Source of the DNA: Megalopta genalis
Taxonomy: Eukaryota; Arthropoda; Insecta; Hymenoptera; Halictidae
Assembly: GCF_051020955.1 (NCBI RefSeq)
Contig: NC_135018.1
Span: 8,495,939-8,559,938 of the forward strand
Reading direction: 5' to 3'
Length of the DNA stretch: 64,000 nucleotides
This document shows positions 10,645-22,135 of the stretch, one piece after another. Position 1 is the first letter of the stretch; the number at the start of each line of letters is the position of its first letter. The translations under genes and the position numbers were made by a program. Below the pieces are notes generated by a model. The model worked only from the letters and a program-made list of their open reading frames with translations. It did no database searches and was not told where the DNA came from.

Positions 10645-11181
10645 TTAACTCGTTAACTGCCACGATCCCCATTTGTTGATTTTGGAATTTTACGTACGCA
10701 ACTTGGCGCGAAGAATACATGTACCAGTTGCGTTTGGCAGTTTAATGTTATTTTATACGTATCAGTCAATATTGTTTACAGCAGACAGTGTGTACTTTGT
10801 GTTTCGTTTCTTTTCAACAAGTGAACAAATTTGAAAATCATCTGTAAATCGAACACAACAAAATTATCATCTTTGAAGCATGATATTTTCGGTTTGATTT
10901 TTATGTTATAATTAAATACCATACATAAATATATAATTTAGAGGATAACTACGTGTTACTTACTCAGTCTTTTGTTTTTCATACGAGAAAAGAAATTGTT
11001 TTCTCTCCTTCTTATTCGTGCAACCTGCCACAATCCCCATTTGGGACTTTTTAAAAAATATAAAGTATTTCAACAACAAAACGTAATTTGAATATAATTA
11101 TATTGTTACACAACTTTTTGTGCATATACATAACTTTTCCCGTCAAAAATTAAAAAAGAAGTTTGTCAGTTAATGGGTTAA
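10645..11181. mobile_element. TTAA-flanked element, TTAACYCRTTAACTG family (537 bp)
   Basis: The left end TTAACTCGTTAACTGCCA and inverted right end TTAACCCATTAACTGACA agree at ~15 of 18 positions and both start with TTAA. A direct copy of the left-end block (TGCCACAATCCCCATTTG) recurs at ~11030, suggesting an internal duplication or a second, older insertion. No transposase motif is visible. Related ends lie near 53225 and 63490. Confidence 0.6.
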
Positions 11182-11768
11182 TACGGTCAACGGTTGATTA
11201 CGACGGCAATTGCTTTGAGCCAAGGCTCATTTCGCAAGCGTCACCTTGTATAACGCAATCATATATATATATTTTTATCAATTTTAACTATTCAGTACTG
11301 CAGATAATTATTTTCATTATACATGAAACTCTTGCGCAACAAAGGACGCCGTCGATAACAGCTAATTAACAACAGCGTCATTCAGTAATGTCTCTCATAA
11401 GTTGAAATGACGGTTTAAGGGTCGTGATGATCTTCCTTTGAAAGTTTTTTTTGGGCGATTCGGAACAGTACGAAATCCATTAAAACAGTGTTGTTGGCCA
11501 GGATCGATCAGTAAAATCGTTCTATAAAGCAACGGGGCGATTACCGATTAATTGAAACGTGAATTTTAAACACGGCGACCTGGAACAAAGTTCATTTTGT
11601 ATGCGCGGCTCGCGATATTTGAATTGCAAACAACATTATTGTAACATGCCAAACCATCTTCATTGAAATGGAAAAAGAAGATAATCGAGCGGATCCAGTG
11701 CATGATTTCGAAAACGAAAATTCGTAAGCGGAACCTGTTGCGAATGACGCGAATTAAGGAGGCGTGTG
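11182..11768. other. Intergenic, nothing recognised
   Basis: Mixed composition with a TA run near 11262. No coding or repeat signal. Confidence 0.45.
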
Positions 11769-11967
11769 CAGTGAATTCTCGCTAATTGACGCTCAGATTG
11801 TATAATATAAAAAAAAGAATGAACAATTTAGGAAGAAAAGATAGGATTACTATAGTTACCGATTGTCAACAAGCATAAAAACGGGCCGCAAGGCTCGAAT
11901 AATCGTATCTCCTCTTCCTAAATTGTCCATTTTTGTGTGCAATCCATGAATTAGGGAGAATTTACTG
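11769..11967. mobile_element. TIR element, CAGTRAATTCTC family (199 bp)
   Basis: The left CAGTGAATTCTCGCTAATTG and inverted right CAGTAAATTCTCCCTAATT ends agree closely, and TA follows the right end. The inner block ATCGTATCTCCTCTTCC is shared with 3432-3812. It is a short non-autonomous Tc1/mariner-like element. Confidence 0.7.
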
Positions 11968-13986
11968 TATCCCGTTAGATCGTCCAAAATATTCGATTTG
12001 TTTTCGACTCGATCGAGCGAATCCGCGACGGAAGAAATCACGGTTAAATCTTGGCGCGCAGGAACACGCAGCCCTTCCTACTCGAACGAACACATTATAA
12101 ACGCGCCGTTCCCGGAATATTTGCCATATTTCAGAAATTCCGTTCCGAAGGGTTCACGTTTGTTGCGTGACTCGGCGACGGCGGAGGCGGCGGTGACGGC
12201 GGCAACGACGACGACGACGGGTGGGGAGGGGAGGGGAGCCCGGCATAAGTAACGCCGCTCACATTTTTATACACTCCGACTCATGCATCATTTACGGTTT
12301 TTCACTCGGATGAAACTTTAACGCGCTTTACAAAGCACAGGGGACGTTAAGCTGCCGGGAACCGCTCAGAAATTCATGGTACCAGTTTTGTATACATGAA
12401 GTAATCATTGAGCTGGAGAGGAGTCGGTAAAGATTTCCCTCATATTTTCGACGCTCCCTTTCGTAGGCGCTGCTCCCGTAGTTCGAACACTAAACTGCTG
12501 AAAGTTCGCTGAAATACTTCGAAAACACTGCGAGATAACGCACTGGAGTACAGTTTCAAAGATAATTACGAGTAGTTTTTTCCGGATGAAAAAAGATTTA
12601 GATCAGTCGAATGCATCTATCTCTTTTTCACGAAATTCTGCAGACCCGATAGCTATCAGCAACGAATGTTGACAGCTCTAATTGGAAAATGGGAATCGCA
12701 TCTCTTTACGAACAACGTAACAATGTTTATTCGATCTGAATGAAATGGACATCTATAATGGATATTTATTGTATCTACGTTTTTGATTGTATTTGTATTT
12801 TTTGTTGTTACTTGTTTATTTATTCTGTCTATCTGATCTTATTTTTTGTTACGTCAATGATCTTATATTGATATTGTCTATTATTTTTTTTCATTTTTTT
12901 TTTATCACTTCATCTATTTAACTCGATGACTAATCTTGTGTATCATTGTAACTCTTTTCATGGTATCACTTCTTTTCTTTTCTCCTTTTGATATGCTACT
13001 CGTGCGACACATTTCCGCGTTATCATAACACATGGGCTTTTATCCAGTTGATGAAATAAATGTCATTATTATTGTTAATATTGCCCCTAACAGATATGAA
13101 CGTGGAACGAAAGCAAAATGGTGTCATTCTGAATGAAAATTTTCTTCATATCACGTAACAATAATCATTACCGATAGATCTTTAATTCGTCCGGTTTAAT
13201 CTGCACCGAGGAGGTTACAATTTCTTCTATCCCGCAGGATCTTTCGAACCAGGTCTCCTATTTTGGTGAACGCGTAAGCTGAAAACAAATCGTTTCGCGG
13301 TAGAAGCATTCGGAAACTCGTCCGGCGAGCGTTGACATTTTTGGAGCAACCTGTAGGAATTTGGATCGCAGAGGTCGCCGGACAATTTCGCAGGGAAACA
13401 AGTATTCTTTTCGAGGGGGTCGGCGTGGACAGGATGTATTGGTTCTTCAATCGGAAACTAGAAACTAGAGGCGGTCGTGTTTTAGGTCGACCCGGTGGAC
13501 GGGAAAAAAAAAACTTGCGACCCCTGAGAAAGCAATATTGGTTCGGCAGTCGGAGCTAGCAAGCCACAATTCATTACGAAAATCGATTCGGCCGTGGTAG
13601 AACGGTAGTGGTTGATTGGAAGTGGTCGTCGAACGCTTCCTCATCTTATCCCGGTTTTTTCTATTTTCGTTTGCCGATTCCGTCGCCGTTTCTTTCACGG
13701 GGTCCGGCGCGCGAAATTCGACGAACCTGTTAGAATCGTTGGACCTCTCGAAAAATGCATATGCAGCTGGCATTTGCTGGCAGCGGTCGCAATTCTTTGC
13801 CGCTTTCACGTCAACGAAATCGTCATTTCTCGGCGAAACGGCGCTGTTATAACACTACGCCTACCGCCACCGCCGGTCAAATGACTGATTTCACATTTTT
13901 TATTTCATAGTAATAATATTCATTTGATAATAATAATACAATTATTGAAGTCATAAAGCTGCTTCCATTAGAAACTGTCGAATATA
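11968..13986. other. Intergenic tract, no gene called
   Basis: Holds a GGC/GAC-type trinucleotide stretch (12178-12222), a T-rich stretch (12770-12990) and GC-richer DNA at 13200-13880 with frames of 75-114 codons on both strands that carry no domain. The last ~35 bases (13951-13986) resume after the inserted element at 14516 and are paralogous to 24919-24990. Confidence 0.4.
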
Positions 13987-14515
13987 CAGGGTTCCCCGGA
14001 AAGAATCATCCGATTTCAAAAATTTATATTTTAAAAAATTACACACAGAAAATTATAATTCAAACACGAATATAACGGGAAAATGTGCGAGCTTTACTTT
14101 TTATTATTTTTTTCTCATGTACCAAACCGTTGGATTGGTCGCAGTTCATTCGATAATATGGTTCTACACAGTTGGCCTCCTAGATCACCCGACCTAACCC
14201 CATGCGACTTCTTCCTTTGGGGATTTGCGAAGGATCTTGTCTTTGTACCACCTTTACCTACAAGTGTAAATGAACTGAAAAAACGCATTTGTGATGCTGT
14301 ACAAACAATTACCAGAGATACATTACACCGTGTTTGGCAAGAACTTTCATATCGCAATGATATCATACGTGTAACGAAAGGAAGTCATATTGAACACTTA
14401 TAAACAAAAACTCACACATTTTCCCGTTATATTCGTGTTTGAATTATAATTTTCTGTGTGTAATTTTTTAAAATATAAATTTTTGAAATCGGATGATTCT
14501 TTCCGGGGAACCCTT
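13987..14515 (+). mobile_element. Tc1/mariner-IS630-type element, long-TIR family copy 1 (529 bp)
   Basis: About 100 bp of inverted terminal repeat begin CAGGGTTCCCCGGAAAGAAT on both sides, flanked by TA. Between them lies the 3' part of a DDE transposase gene. Copy 3 (57865-58393) has the same length and differs at few positions; copy 2 (28047-28602) is a different deletion derivative. It cannot encode a full transposase. Confidence 0.9.
14083..14403 (+). pseudogene. Transposase C-terminal remnant (IS630/Tc1/mariner superfamily)
   Basis: This 106-codon open frame begins inside the left terminal repeat (ATG of AAAATGTGC) and runs to the right one. Residues ~30-50 contain WPPRSPDLTPCDFFLWG, the block around the last catalytic Asp of mariner-like DDE transposases, and the frame ends in the typical HIEHL. 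The N-terminal DNA-binding part and the first two catalytic acids are absent, so it is a truncated gene. The first ~14 residues come from terminal-repeat DNA joined by an internal deletion. The frame is nevertheless intact and almost identical in copy 3, so a small peptide could be made. Confidence 0.8.
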
Positions 14516-15517
14516 TATTTCTCTATTCAGGCGCACACTGTTATAAAAACTGTGAAAAATATCAATGATTTTAATACCTCGATAGGTTTCGTGTTAATTA
14601 CCCTGTAATCCCGTGCGACGGTTTATTGGGAACGGACACGGCGGGAGAACCGCGCCGGGATCTCGACGTTCAAAAAATAATTCCGCCGGTCCGGCCATTG
14701 AAATTTTGCTCGGCGAAACTGTCTGTTCCACCCAGATTACAACCCGGACGATAAAGTTTAAGAAAGTTCCTCCGCCTGGACTATGCATGCGCCGCCATAA
14801 AGAGCCATCCTTTTTTATTCCCAAGGACAAACACAGGGATTCGTACGCGTGGCGTTCAGCGATTTGACTTTTTACGAGGCCGAGGATTTTACGGCCTCCG
14901 CGACCATTCTTACCCGGTCGTATACACGTTTGTTTGTTCACATCTATTATCGAAAAGCAAACCGAACGGGAGCGCTGCGAACGGTTATGCCGATCGAGTG
15001 GGTCTCCAGATAACGATTTCATCGGACGCTCTTATTGCCGTCGGCACATTCACGGAAATTGCTACTGCCGCATTGAAAAATTTGAGTATGTTCTCCGATG
15101 CTTGGTTAATAACTTTGAAATTACGATGTCCAATCCTACATGGACGAACATATTCCGTGTACGCGTCCTTACGATCGCAACGTCGTGCTAGCGAGCCCTT
15201 GACACAACAGAACCACCCCCGCTTTCGAAAACGGTACACTTGTGGATCCTATTTTCCCTAATCAAACGTACACTGGTGGATTAAATTATACGACACTTAG
15301 CAAAACACTTTATCGCTAAGAAACACTTCCATAGATTTTGCAGAAGGTAACAAGAAATGATTTGATTCAAACCAAAATGGTACAATTTTGCTTCCGCAAA
15401 ATTACGTAGACGCTATTTATAAAAGTAAAGAAAACGTACAATGTTAAATGCGTCTTCGGTTTCCCACAGTTTCCGCAATCCAGTCATAAGAGAAGCCTCA
15501 GAGGCGCGAGAACAGAT
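14516..15517. other. Intergenic tract, no gene called
   Basis: After the flank of the split repeat (to ~14560), a balanced, CpG-containing tract carries a 142-codon minus frame (14594-15022) and shorter frames. No domain, and strong overlap of frames on both strands. Confidence 0.4.
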
Positions 15518-15581
15518 CCGAGAAGCCGAACTAGCCCGAAGTACATAATCCGAGAACCCGAACTAGCCCGAAATACATAAT
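15518..15581 (+). repeat. 32-bp tandem repeat, two units
   Basis: Two adjacent units start CCGAGAAGCCGAACTAGCCC and CCGAGAACCCGAACTAGCCC and end ACATAAT. A third start (CCGAAAG) follows. Confidence 0.85.
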
Positions 15582-15947
15582 CCGAAAGTCGACGACGTCA
15601 CGGTTTATCCGGCAGCACTGCTCTGAAATAAACTGTTTTTCTGAATCCATTTGTGAACGTAAGCATATTATATTAAGTTCCTGTACTTATAATATAGTAT
15701 ACTTATTACATAGTTCCTGTACTATATGTAATCATTTCCCAGGTGTCTCATAATTTTGTCCAGCGGCGTAGGACCCGCAGCAATTGTATCTCGCAAAAAG
15801 AAAACGCGTTTCAGCGTACCCGCGTTTGGTACAAAGAATAGACGGAAAGCAGAAAGAGCTGTAGATAAATACGTTCGGGTCTCCAAAATTCACGCGCGAC
15901 GCAGAGGAGGCTTTTAGGGGAGGTGATGGACCCAGAGAAAGCAAGAA

Positions 15948-15994
<47 letters not shown>

Positions 15995-16268
15995 TAAAGC
16001 GTCGGGAACAAAGGGTCTCCGTATGGTCGGGGTTGTGCACCCACTCTCTGCTCTGCGCCGACGTATTGTCCAGGCCGGTATTTGTGATATTAAACTGTTT
16101 AATCACCGAACTACAGAAAAAGCACAACGACGGCGTCGTCGTAGCCGCGGCGCGGCAGCCACTCTCGGGCCGTGTTCGTGTGCGCGTCTACACTCGCATA
16201 GCTCGTAAATCTCGCTGCCGCACACGAAATCGCGGCGCACGTGTAGGACACTCGTACGCCGCGGCGCG
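15582..16268. other. Intergenic tract around a (GA)n run
   Basis: Apart from the microsatellite at 15951-15994, nothing is recognised. From ~16120 the DNA becomes CpG-rich. Confidence 0.4.
15951..15994 (+). repeat. (GA)n microsatellite
   Basis: About 21 dinucleotides with one GG interruption. It accounts for the Leu-Ser runs of frames read on the minus strand. Confidence 0.9.
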
Positions 16269-16318
16269 CCACGCCGAGCCGCGCCGAACCACGCCGAACC
16301 ACGCCGAACCACGCCGAT
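16269..16318 (+). repeat. 10-bp tandem repeat in a CpG island
   Basis: Units ACGCCGAACC repeat about five times, the first degenerate. Confidence 0.85.
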
Positions 16319-16984
16319 ACAACGGCGTTGCTCTCGTTGCGGTCAGTGCTAGCTAGATGCCGGACGCGGAGGGAAGAGGCATTCTTGAAACGAGTTTATG
16401 GCGGAGGAGCCGAAGAGAAGCGACGGGAGGGGGGGGGGGGAGAGCTACGGTACTCCATGGAATTGGCGGCGGGGGGAGAACGCAGCCGTGGGTAAAACGT
16501 GGCGGCCGACAACAATGACGATCGTTCTCGCCGCGTTAAAAGTGCCAGTATCCCTCGACGATTGTCCATCGACGCGCGCGCGACGGTGACATCGATTCTT
16601 TTTTTCCCCGGATGGCCAATTATCGGGCCGTCATGGCAATCGATTACGGCGTCGCGTTTCCGCCGGAGGAACTGTCGCACGCGTTCTCTCGTTGCATCTC
16701 AAATACATGTTATGCAAGATGTGACGGGTCCTGTGTGCAGTACTGCTAATTTAGAACATATATGTATAACTATAGACACGGCTTCGGAGACAGTTCGCCT
16801 GAAGCCAAGACGAATCATTTACGTGACGTCACAGTGAACTTGATGTACGAGCTATGCTAGTACGATATACGTACATGTATCTGCAATTTCGAAAGAGCGA
16901 CACGCGTGTTGAACTGTTTTAATATTCGATATTAACGGGTACGCGACTAACATTTCATCGAAGTAGACTATGACTGAAAAAATT
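16319..16984. other. CpG-rich tract, possible 5' region
   Basis: TCAGT, the arthropod initiator core, lies at 16343-16347, 51 bp before an ATG at 16398 that opens 63 codons (MAEEPKRSDG...). A G12 run lies at 16429-16440 and a possible donor GG|GTAAAA at ~16491. No downstream promoter element or matching exon could be assigned, so I do not call a gene. Confidence 0.3.
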
Positions 16985-17118
16985 AAAAAATTGTTTTCAA
17001 AAATAGCAATCGGTTGGCATGATAAGAGAATTTAAAAGTAATTTTTTTTCAACATCTTTTGTCTAAGTCTGTAACGAAAATTCAAAAAATATATTTTTTA
17101 GATCCCGGTAACTTATAT
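16985..17118 (+). mobile_element. Fragment of the palindromic CAGTRGCG family
   Basis: The blocks TTTTTTTCAACATCTTTTGT, AGTCTGTAACGAAAATTC and TAGATCCCGGTAACTTATAT line up in order with 8680-8760 of the element at 8499-9145. Ends are missing. Confidence 0.6.
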
Positions 17119-17261
17119 GAATATGACTGCTACTAAATGTACTTTGTATTTATAGAATATGCTTGCTATTAAATGTACACTGTATTTATAGAATATTACT
17201 ACTATTAAATGTATTCAGTATCTGTAGAATATAACCAATATTAAATGCATTCTCGTTTATA
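17119..17261 (+). repeat. 36-bp minisatellite, four units
   Basis: Units of 36, 36, 36 and 35 bp start GAATAT, contain TATTAAATGTA or TACTAAATGTA and end TTTATA or TCTGTA. The array begins exactly where the transposon fragment stops. Confidence 0.85.
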
Positions 17262-19389
17262 TCGACTCGTTAATAATGAATAGACTGCCGATCTTCGTGC
17301 GAGCTCAAAATTGCCTGTATCATTTGGAAAAAGGCTGCTAAACAGAAATCGATTTCTTTTTCTGTAGCAACAACTTGAATAAAATGGAACGAATGTAACA
17401 GTCCCTTGAAATTCCCTCGTAAAGCTTCGTCTTCTGTGCCATCGACGCACTAATTTCTCCCGCAAATCCATAAAATCCGGTATAATCCACTGGCTCTCGA
17501 AACGTGTACACGAGCCGTATATGTGTTTCTAGAAAACAATATCTTAACAATCGATCCTCGACAAGTCGGAGACTTGGCCAAATTTGCACAGTTGATCTAC
17601 CGACCCCCTCGGTTCTCCGATAACAGCTCGTTCAATCGATGAATCAAAGACAAAACTCTGAATGCACTCGCCAAGGGTCCTCCGAATGCACTCGCCTCCA
17701 TTGCGGAGGGTCTTCTGAATAACCCTCGGGTTCTTCATCGTGGAAACGTCGATATCGTCGGGACACGGTGGCCCCCTCCCCGCCTAGTTCTCCTCGAAAT
17801 CTCGTTTCACGGATGATATATCGCCCCCTCCCCCTCCGAATGTCATCAAGCTTTCTCGTTAGCGATCTACGCGCGTCATATAATTATAGCGACGTCTCTG
17901 TACGCCTGGCCCGTCACAATTAATTCCTGGCGGAACAGGAGGGTGACGGTCGGCGCGACCGTGTTGAAAAATCGCGGGGAACGGAGCGAAACGGCGAGAA
18001 AACTGGAGAGGAAAGGGGAGAGAAAAAGAGCGAGAAACAGAGAAAGAGAGAGGAGGAGATAGGCCAGAGGAAGACAGAGTCGGAGGGAGAGAGCATGGAC
18101 GGGCGGAAGCGTCGTTTTTCATTCCGTCCATTGTCGGGACATACAATTCAGGAGCCTATTATGGTTGTTATTCTTTCGGTGGCCGACAGGTTTGCCCGCG
18201 GTGTATATGCGCCGCGACGGACAGTTGCACCGACATTTGTGTACCGATACGTTATTGCGTTTCGTTACAACGCAACAAGCGGCGCAATATACTGCTAGAC
18301 TGCGTTACCGAGCCTCCGATGTTCTCCCCCATCCTGTCACCCGAAATCTAACCGGCCGGTGCGACGCGATGCAACGCGGTGCACGCGAAGCGACGCGACG
18401 CGGCCCGTGTATTTACGTTTCGCTGGCCGCGCCGCGAATTCTCGTCTCCCTTTTCTTCCGGGCTTGCCCATTCTCCCCGGACAACCTCGGCCGCCAATAA
18501 ACGCTCGTCGACGGCCCCCGAAACGAACCGCGTAACTCATTTTCGGCCTGTCCTTTGTGGCCGCACGTAAATCCGATCGAGTGCGCGCAGCTTCAGCTTC
18601 GACCGCTTTCGATGCGCGGACCGTCTTTCTGGCCAATTTGAGACCACAGAAACTCCTCTTTCGCGTTCTTCGCGTCCATACGCCGTATTTCTCGTGGTTG
18701 TTCGATTTCTTTCGAATTTACTGCTTCCTCGACACGCGTCGACCGCTTATCCCACGAAATATCATAAAATTATCAGATATATTCGTTCACTCGAATAGCG
18801 ATAAGATTGACATATTTGCAGCCAACGCTACTACCAGCTCTTAGAGCAAGTATTTATAAACTGTTCACCCGATTCACTGCTTCTCCGTTATTCAACAGAA
18901 ATTACACTATGTCCTTAATATAAATATATAAATCGATTAAATTAAATTAAACGTTCATCAGCCGTGTTTTCAAAAATGTGTACTTGTAGCAATGCGCGTG
19001 CCTCCATAACATTTTCGCGTGGAAATAAAACGCTAGTCGACGTGCGCCGTAAATGCGATTTAATTTGACCGAGCCGAACACAGGCGTAAAGGCTTGAAAT
19101 ATTGATATTCCTAATTCGATCGTTTGATTAGCTTGTTGCAAAAACTTTCGAACAATTACCGGCGACCATACGGCTATTAATTTCCATCGTTCGACAAGCA
19201 ATGCTCGACGCGCAATAATGTAGAACCGATGTAGATTGGATAACGCGGGAATTTCGGCGCATTTAATGCCCGACGAGCTGCTGTTTCACGCTCGCGCACC
19301 TTGTAAACGAGCTGGGACGACAGAACGCGCGAATAACAATAGCGAACGCGGAATGATTCGCGCCGACGAAAGGTGTTGGATCGTATCGA
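17262..19389. other. Intergenic tract, GC-rich in parts, no gene called
   Basis: Holds purine-rich GA-type sequence at 18000-18090, CpG-rich DNA with GCGACGCG-type short repeats at 18357-18402, and overlapping frames of 60-111 codons without domains. Nothing supports an exon. Confidence 0.4.
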
Positions 19390-19414
19390 ATCGGATCGGA
19401 TCGGATCGGATCGG
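19390..19414 (+). repeat. (ATCGG)n pentanucleotide
   Basis: Five ATCGG units in a row within CpG-rich sequence. Confidence 0.85.
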
Positions 19415-19762
19415 AACCGAACGCGGAGGAGAACCGTTGCACGTTATATGTATCTTTCATTCCGCCGTATATCTCGCCGTTTGAATACGAAACGCGCGCG
19501 TACCTATGCGCGCGTGTTCGGCCGTCTGCATACATCGCTCCGATTGCGAAGTATAAGCGAATATAAGGGCATGCTAACAGCATTTGCATTTTATGAGAGT
19601 CCCAACATGCTCGCCGAAAGGCGAATGCTACGATATCGCCGATCTTTCCGCGAAATCGAGGCGTCGCGCATCGAAAGCGTCGAGCGGCGAATCAATTTTT
19701 TCGTATCTCAACCCGGCGATACGCTTTCTTTTTCGTTAGCTGACATGCAACTTGAGGTAGAA

Positions 19763-19790
19763 ATCACGTGAGTCACGTGAAATCATGTGA
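19763..19790 (+). promoter_or_regulatory. Cluster of three E-boxes (CACGTG x2, CATGTG)
   Basis: TCACGTGA-like sites lie 9-10 bp apart: CACGTG at 19765 and 19774, CATGTG at 19784. Palindromic TCACGTGA is the type of site bound by Mitf/TFE- and USF-class bHLH-zipper factors. About one helical turn between sites suggests cooperative binding, but no gene start is known nearby. Confidence 0.3.
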
Positions 19791-21188
19791 CACTGGACAA
19801 AGAGTGTCAGGCTACGTAGAGAAGAACTGAGTAATAGCGAGCCTTGTGGGGCAAAGAGAACTTTGTTGAATATTTATTTGTATAATTAAAATTTCTGCGA
19901 TGGAAAGTTATATACTAAATTGATTTATCGGTACAATGACTATTATATCCGTTAACGTATGATAATACTTTTATTTAGTAAATAAATATTATATTCGTTA
20001 ATGTATAATGTTACTCTCATTTAGTAAATAAATGAAGTGATAACGTGTCAGCATCTCTGATCATTTCGGAAAATTCATTCGAATTCCATTTTCAAGAAAA
20101 TGGAATTTGGATAGATACAAGTTATTTCTTTGAAATTTGATTAGAAATCTTTACGTGATTGTTCGTGATTTCCATAGATATTAATATATCTATTAATAAT
20201 AATGTAAAATGCCAGAAAAATGATTAAATTAATCGATCAGTGATAAACATGTTATTTGAGTGAAAATGAGCGGGGAAAACTGAGCCGCACTGGGGAGCAG
20301 ACGGAAAATACATGAACGAAGTGTGTGCAGTGGCTACATCTAAAACTTCTACGTTACTCAATCAAAATTTGCTAACCTCAAAAAATATAATTAAATATAA
20401 CTACCTAAAAGTATTTCAAAGTGTTGCTCCATAATGAGACCTCTTTACCCCGCAAGTGAATCAAAGAGAAATAATTACTTCGTTTCTTTATATGCGGTGT
20501 TGAAACTACTTTAAGGTTATTTTCAAATGTGACGCTTTGAAAATATACGGAGAAAATAGTCAACTATAATTTAAAACTGTTTTAGTATTCTTTTTACCAA
20601 AGAAAACGTTTTATATCCTACTCTGAACTGTACAGGGCTAACTTTGCCCCGGTCTCTGCTCTGTTTCCATTATTTCAAATCTATTAGAAACAGATCGGTG
20701 TCGCGTCATGCTGATCGGGTATTCTTTTCTACCGTTGGTTGCAAAGTCGCGGCTTCGGTCCGCTGTTGAGCGAACAGTAGTTTCGTTTCGCAGCTTTCGG
20801 ATCGAGTCGCGGAAACGTCGATACGGTTTTCGCGTTCGCAACCTATTTCGTATTTTGCGAGCAGTTTCTACGTGCTCCGTCGTTCGTCACGTACGGAAAG
20901 CTAACGAGATTTCTTCCCTACACTTTTGTAATCTACCGATGTTACGTACAGTATCGTAATTATGCAGATTATCACCAGACTGCGAATTTATATGCATTGT
21001 TGCGGGCAGCAACAGCGAAGGTGAAACGTGCCGCAACGTTCCTCCAGGAGATTAGGCGACTACCGTAATCACAGATTTTAACGGGCGAAGGAGATGCGCG
21101 GAAAGGTAAACAACGCGTGCGACGGACTTCCGGAGGACGATCGAACAGACACAAACGAATCACGCCATGGACCACGTGGGACAATATA
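19791..21188. other. Intergenic, mostly AT-rich, nothing recognised
   Basis: Includes a near-duplicated TATTATATYCGTTAAYGTAT block (~19943 and ~19989). A fragment resembling a TAGACTGCG-family end lies at ~20978. Frames at 20638-20959 carry no motif. Confidence 0.4.
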
Positions 21189-21436
21189 CAGGGTGTCCCA
21201 AAAATGTCTCGCAATCAGGAAATGGGGGTTTCCGTGGTCATTTGAAGTAACTTTTTCCTTAGCGAAAATGCAATCCGCGGCTTCGTTTTTGAGTTATTAA
21301 CTAAAAACAGTGACCAATGAGAGACGAAATCAGCTCGCGCGAGACGGCCGAGCCAACGGCGCCAGCGGTCGAGCGGTCGAATCCTAGCACTTAGCCGACC
21401 GATCGGATAGATCTACCCATTTCCAAGCTAGTCGGT

Positions 21437-21741
21437 AGCCGACCGATCGGGTAGATCTACCATTTTGACCTGAGGAACGCTTCTTTCTCTGTAGAACTTC
21501 TTATTTCTATAGAGTACAACATAATTATAATAACATGCACTAATTTTTGAAGTCTTTTATTGCCCATTATTACGGTTCTTTATGTTCGGGATTTCCGAAG
21601 GTGCCTCTACCAGCCATAAAATTATTTTATTAGAACACTTAGCCGATCGATCGGGTAGATCTACCACTTTGACCTGAGGAACGCTTCTCTCTCTATAGAG
21701 CTTCTTATTTCTATAGAGTACAATATATAATAAAATGCACA
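21437..21741 (+). repeat. Local duplication inside the foldback element
   Basis: Two ~105-bp units (21437-21541, 21641-21741) share AGCCGATCGATCGGGTAGAT, TTTGACCTGAGGAACGCTTC and CTTATTTCTATAGAGTACAA with few differences. A partial third start is at ~21398. Confidence 0.8.
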
Positions 21742-21812
21742 CCAGCACACCAACACCACACCAATTAGAAATCGAAATGCTACCTACACCCCACTCTCAC
21801 GACTTTTTCGAA

Positions 21813-21847
21813 TATATAAGACTCCGCTCAACTTGCAAATATTAGTG
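21813..21847 (+). promoter_or_regulatory. Candidate TATA-box promoter
   Basis: TATATAAG at 21813-21820 is followed 31 bp downstream by TTAGTG, close to the insect initiator TCAGT. An ATG in good context (AAAAATG) follows at 21920. Spacing fits an RNA polymerase II start, but transcription is not shown. Confidence 0.4.
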
Positions 21848-21919
21848 CAGAAGCTAAGCTCCTTGCTGTGACTCTCAACAAGTGGTGTGAAACGAAGTAT
21901 AGAAAAAATATCCCTAAAA

Positions 21920-22135
21920 ATGTTCAGAAACAAGAGTGACAATTCAAGCGATAAGTTGTTTATGGACACACTATCAGACTGTTCTGAAGACATTGATCTA
22001 CTGATAAGTGATTGTGAAGTTGACGACAATAATAGCACCATCGTTCCCATATATCAGACTAATCGACGAATTACGTTATTACGAATTACGAGTTACGTTA
22101 TTTATCCGTCATCTTTACTGTCCTTAATTTTCTGA
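21920..22135 (+). CDS. Small acidic ORF inside a foldback element
   Basis: A 71-codon frame starts MFRNKSDNSSDKLF. Residues ~15-38 are strongly acidic and serine-rich (SDCSEDIDLLISDCEVDD), followed by a short basic stretch (QTNRR) and a hydrophobic end. Such an acidic start resembles the poorly conserved N-terminus of piggyBac-type transposases, but no catalytic motif is present, so that identity is a guess. It is preceded by a plausible TATA box and initiator. It lies in the insert between the arms of a foldback transposon, so it may be a captured or truncated gene start. The last ~20 codons may already lie beyond a break. Confidence 0.35.
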   Translation: MFRNKSDNSSDKLFMDTLSDCSEDIDLLISDCEVDDNNSTIVPIYQTNRRITLLRITSYVIYPSSLLSLIF

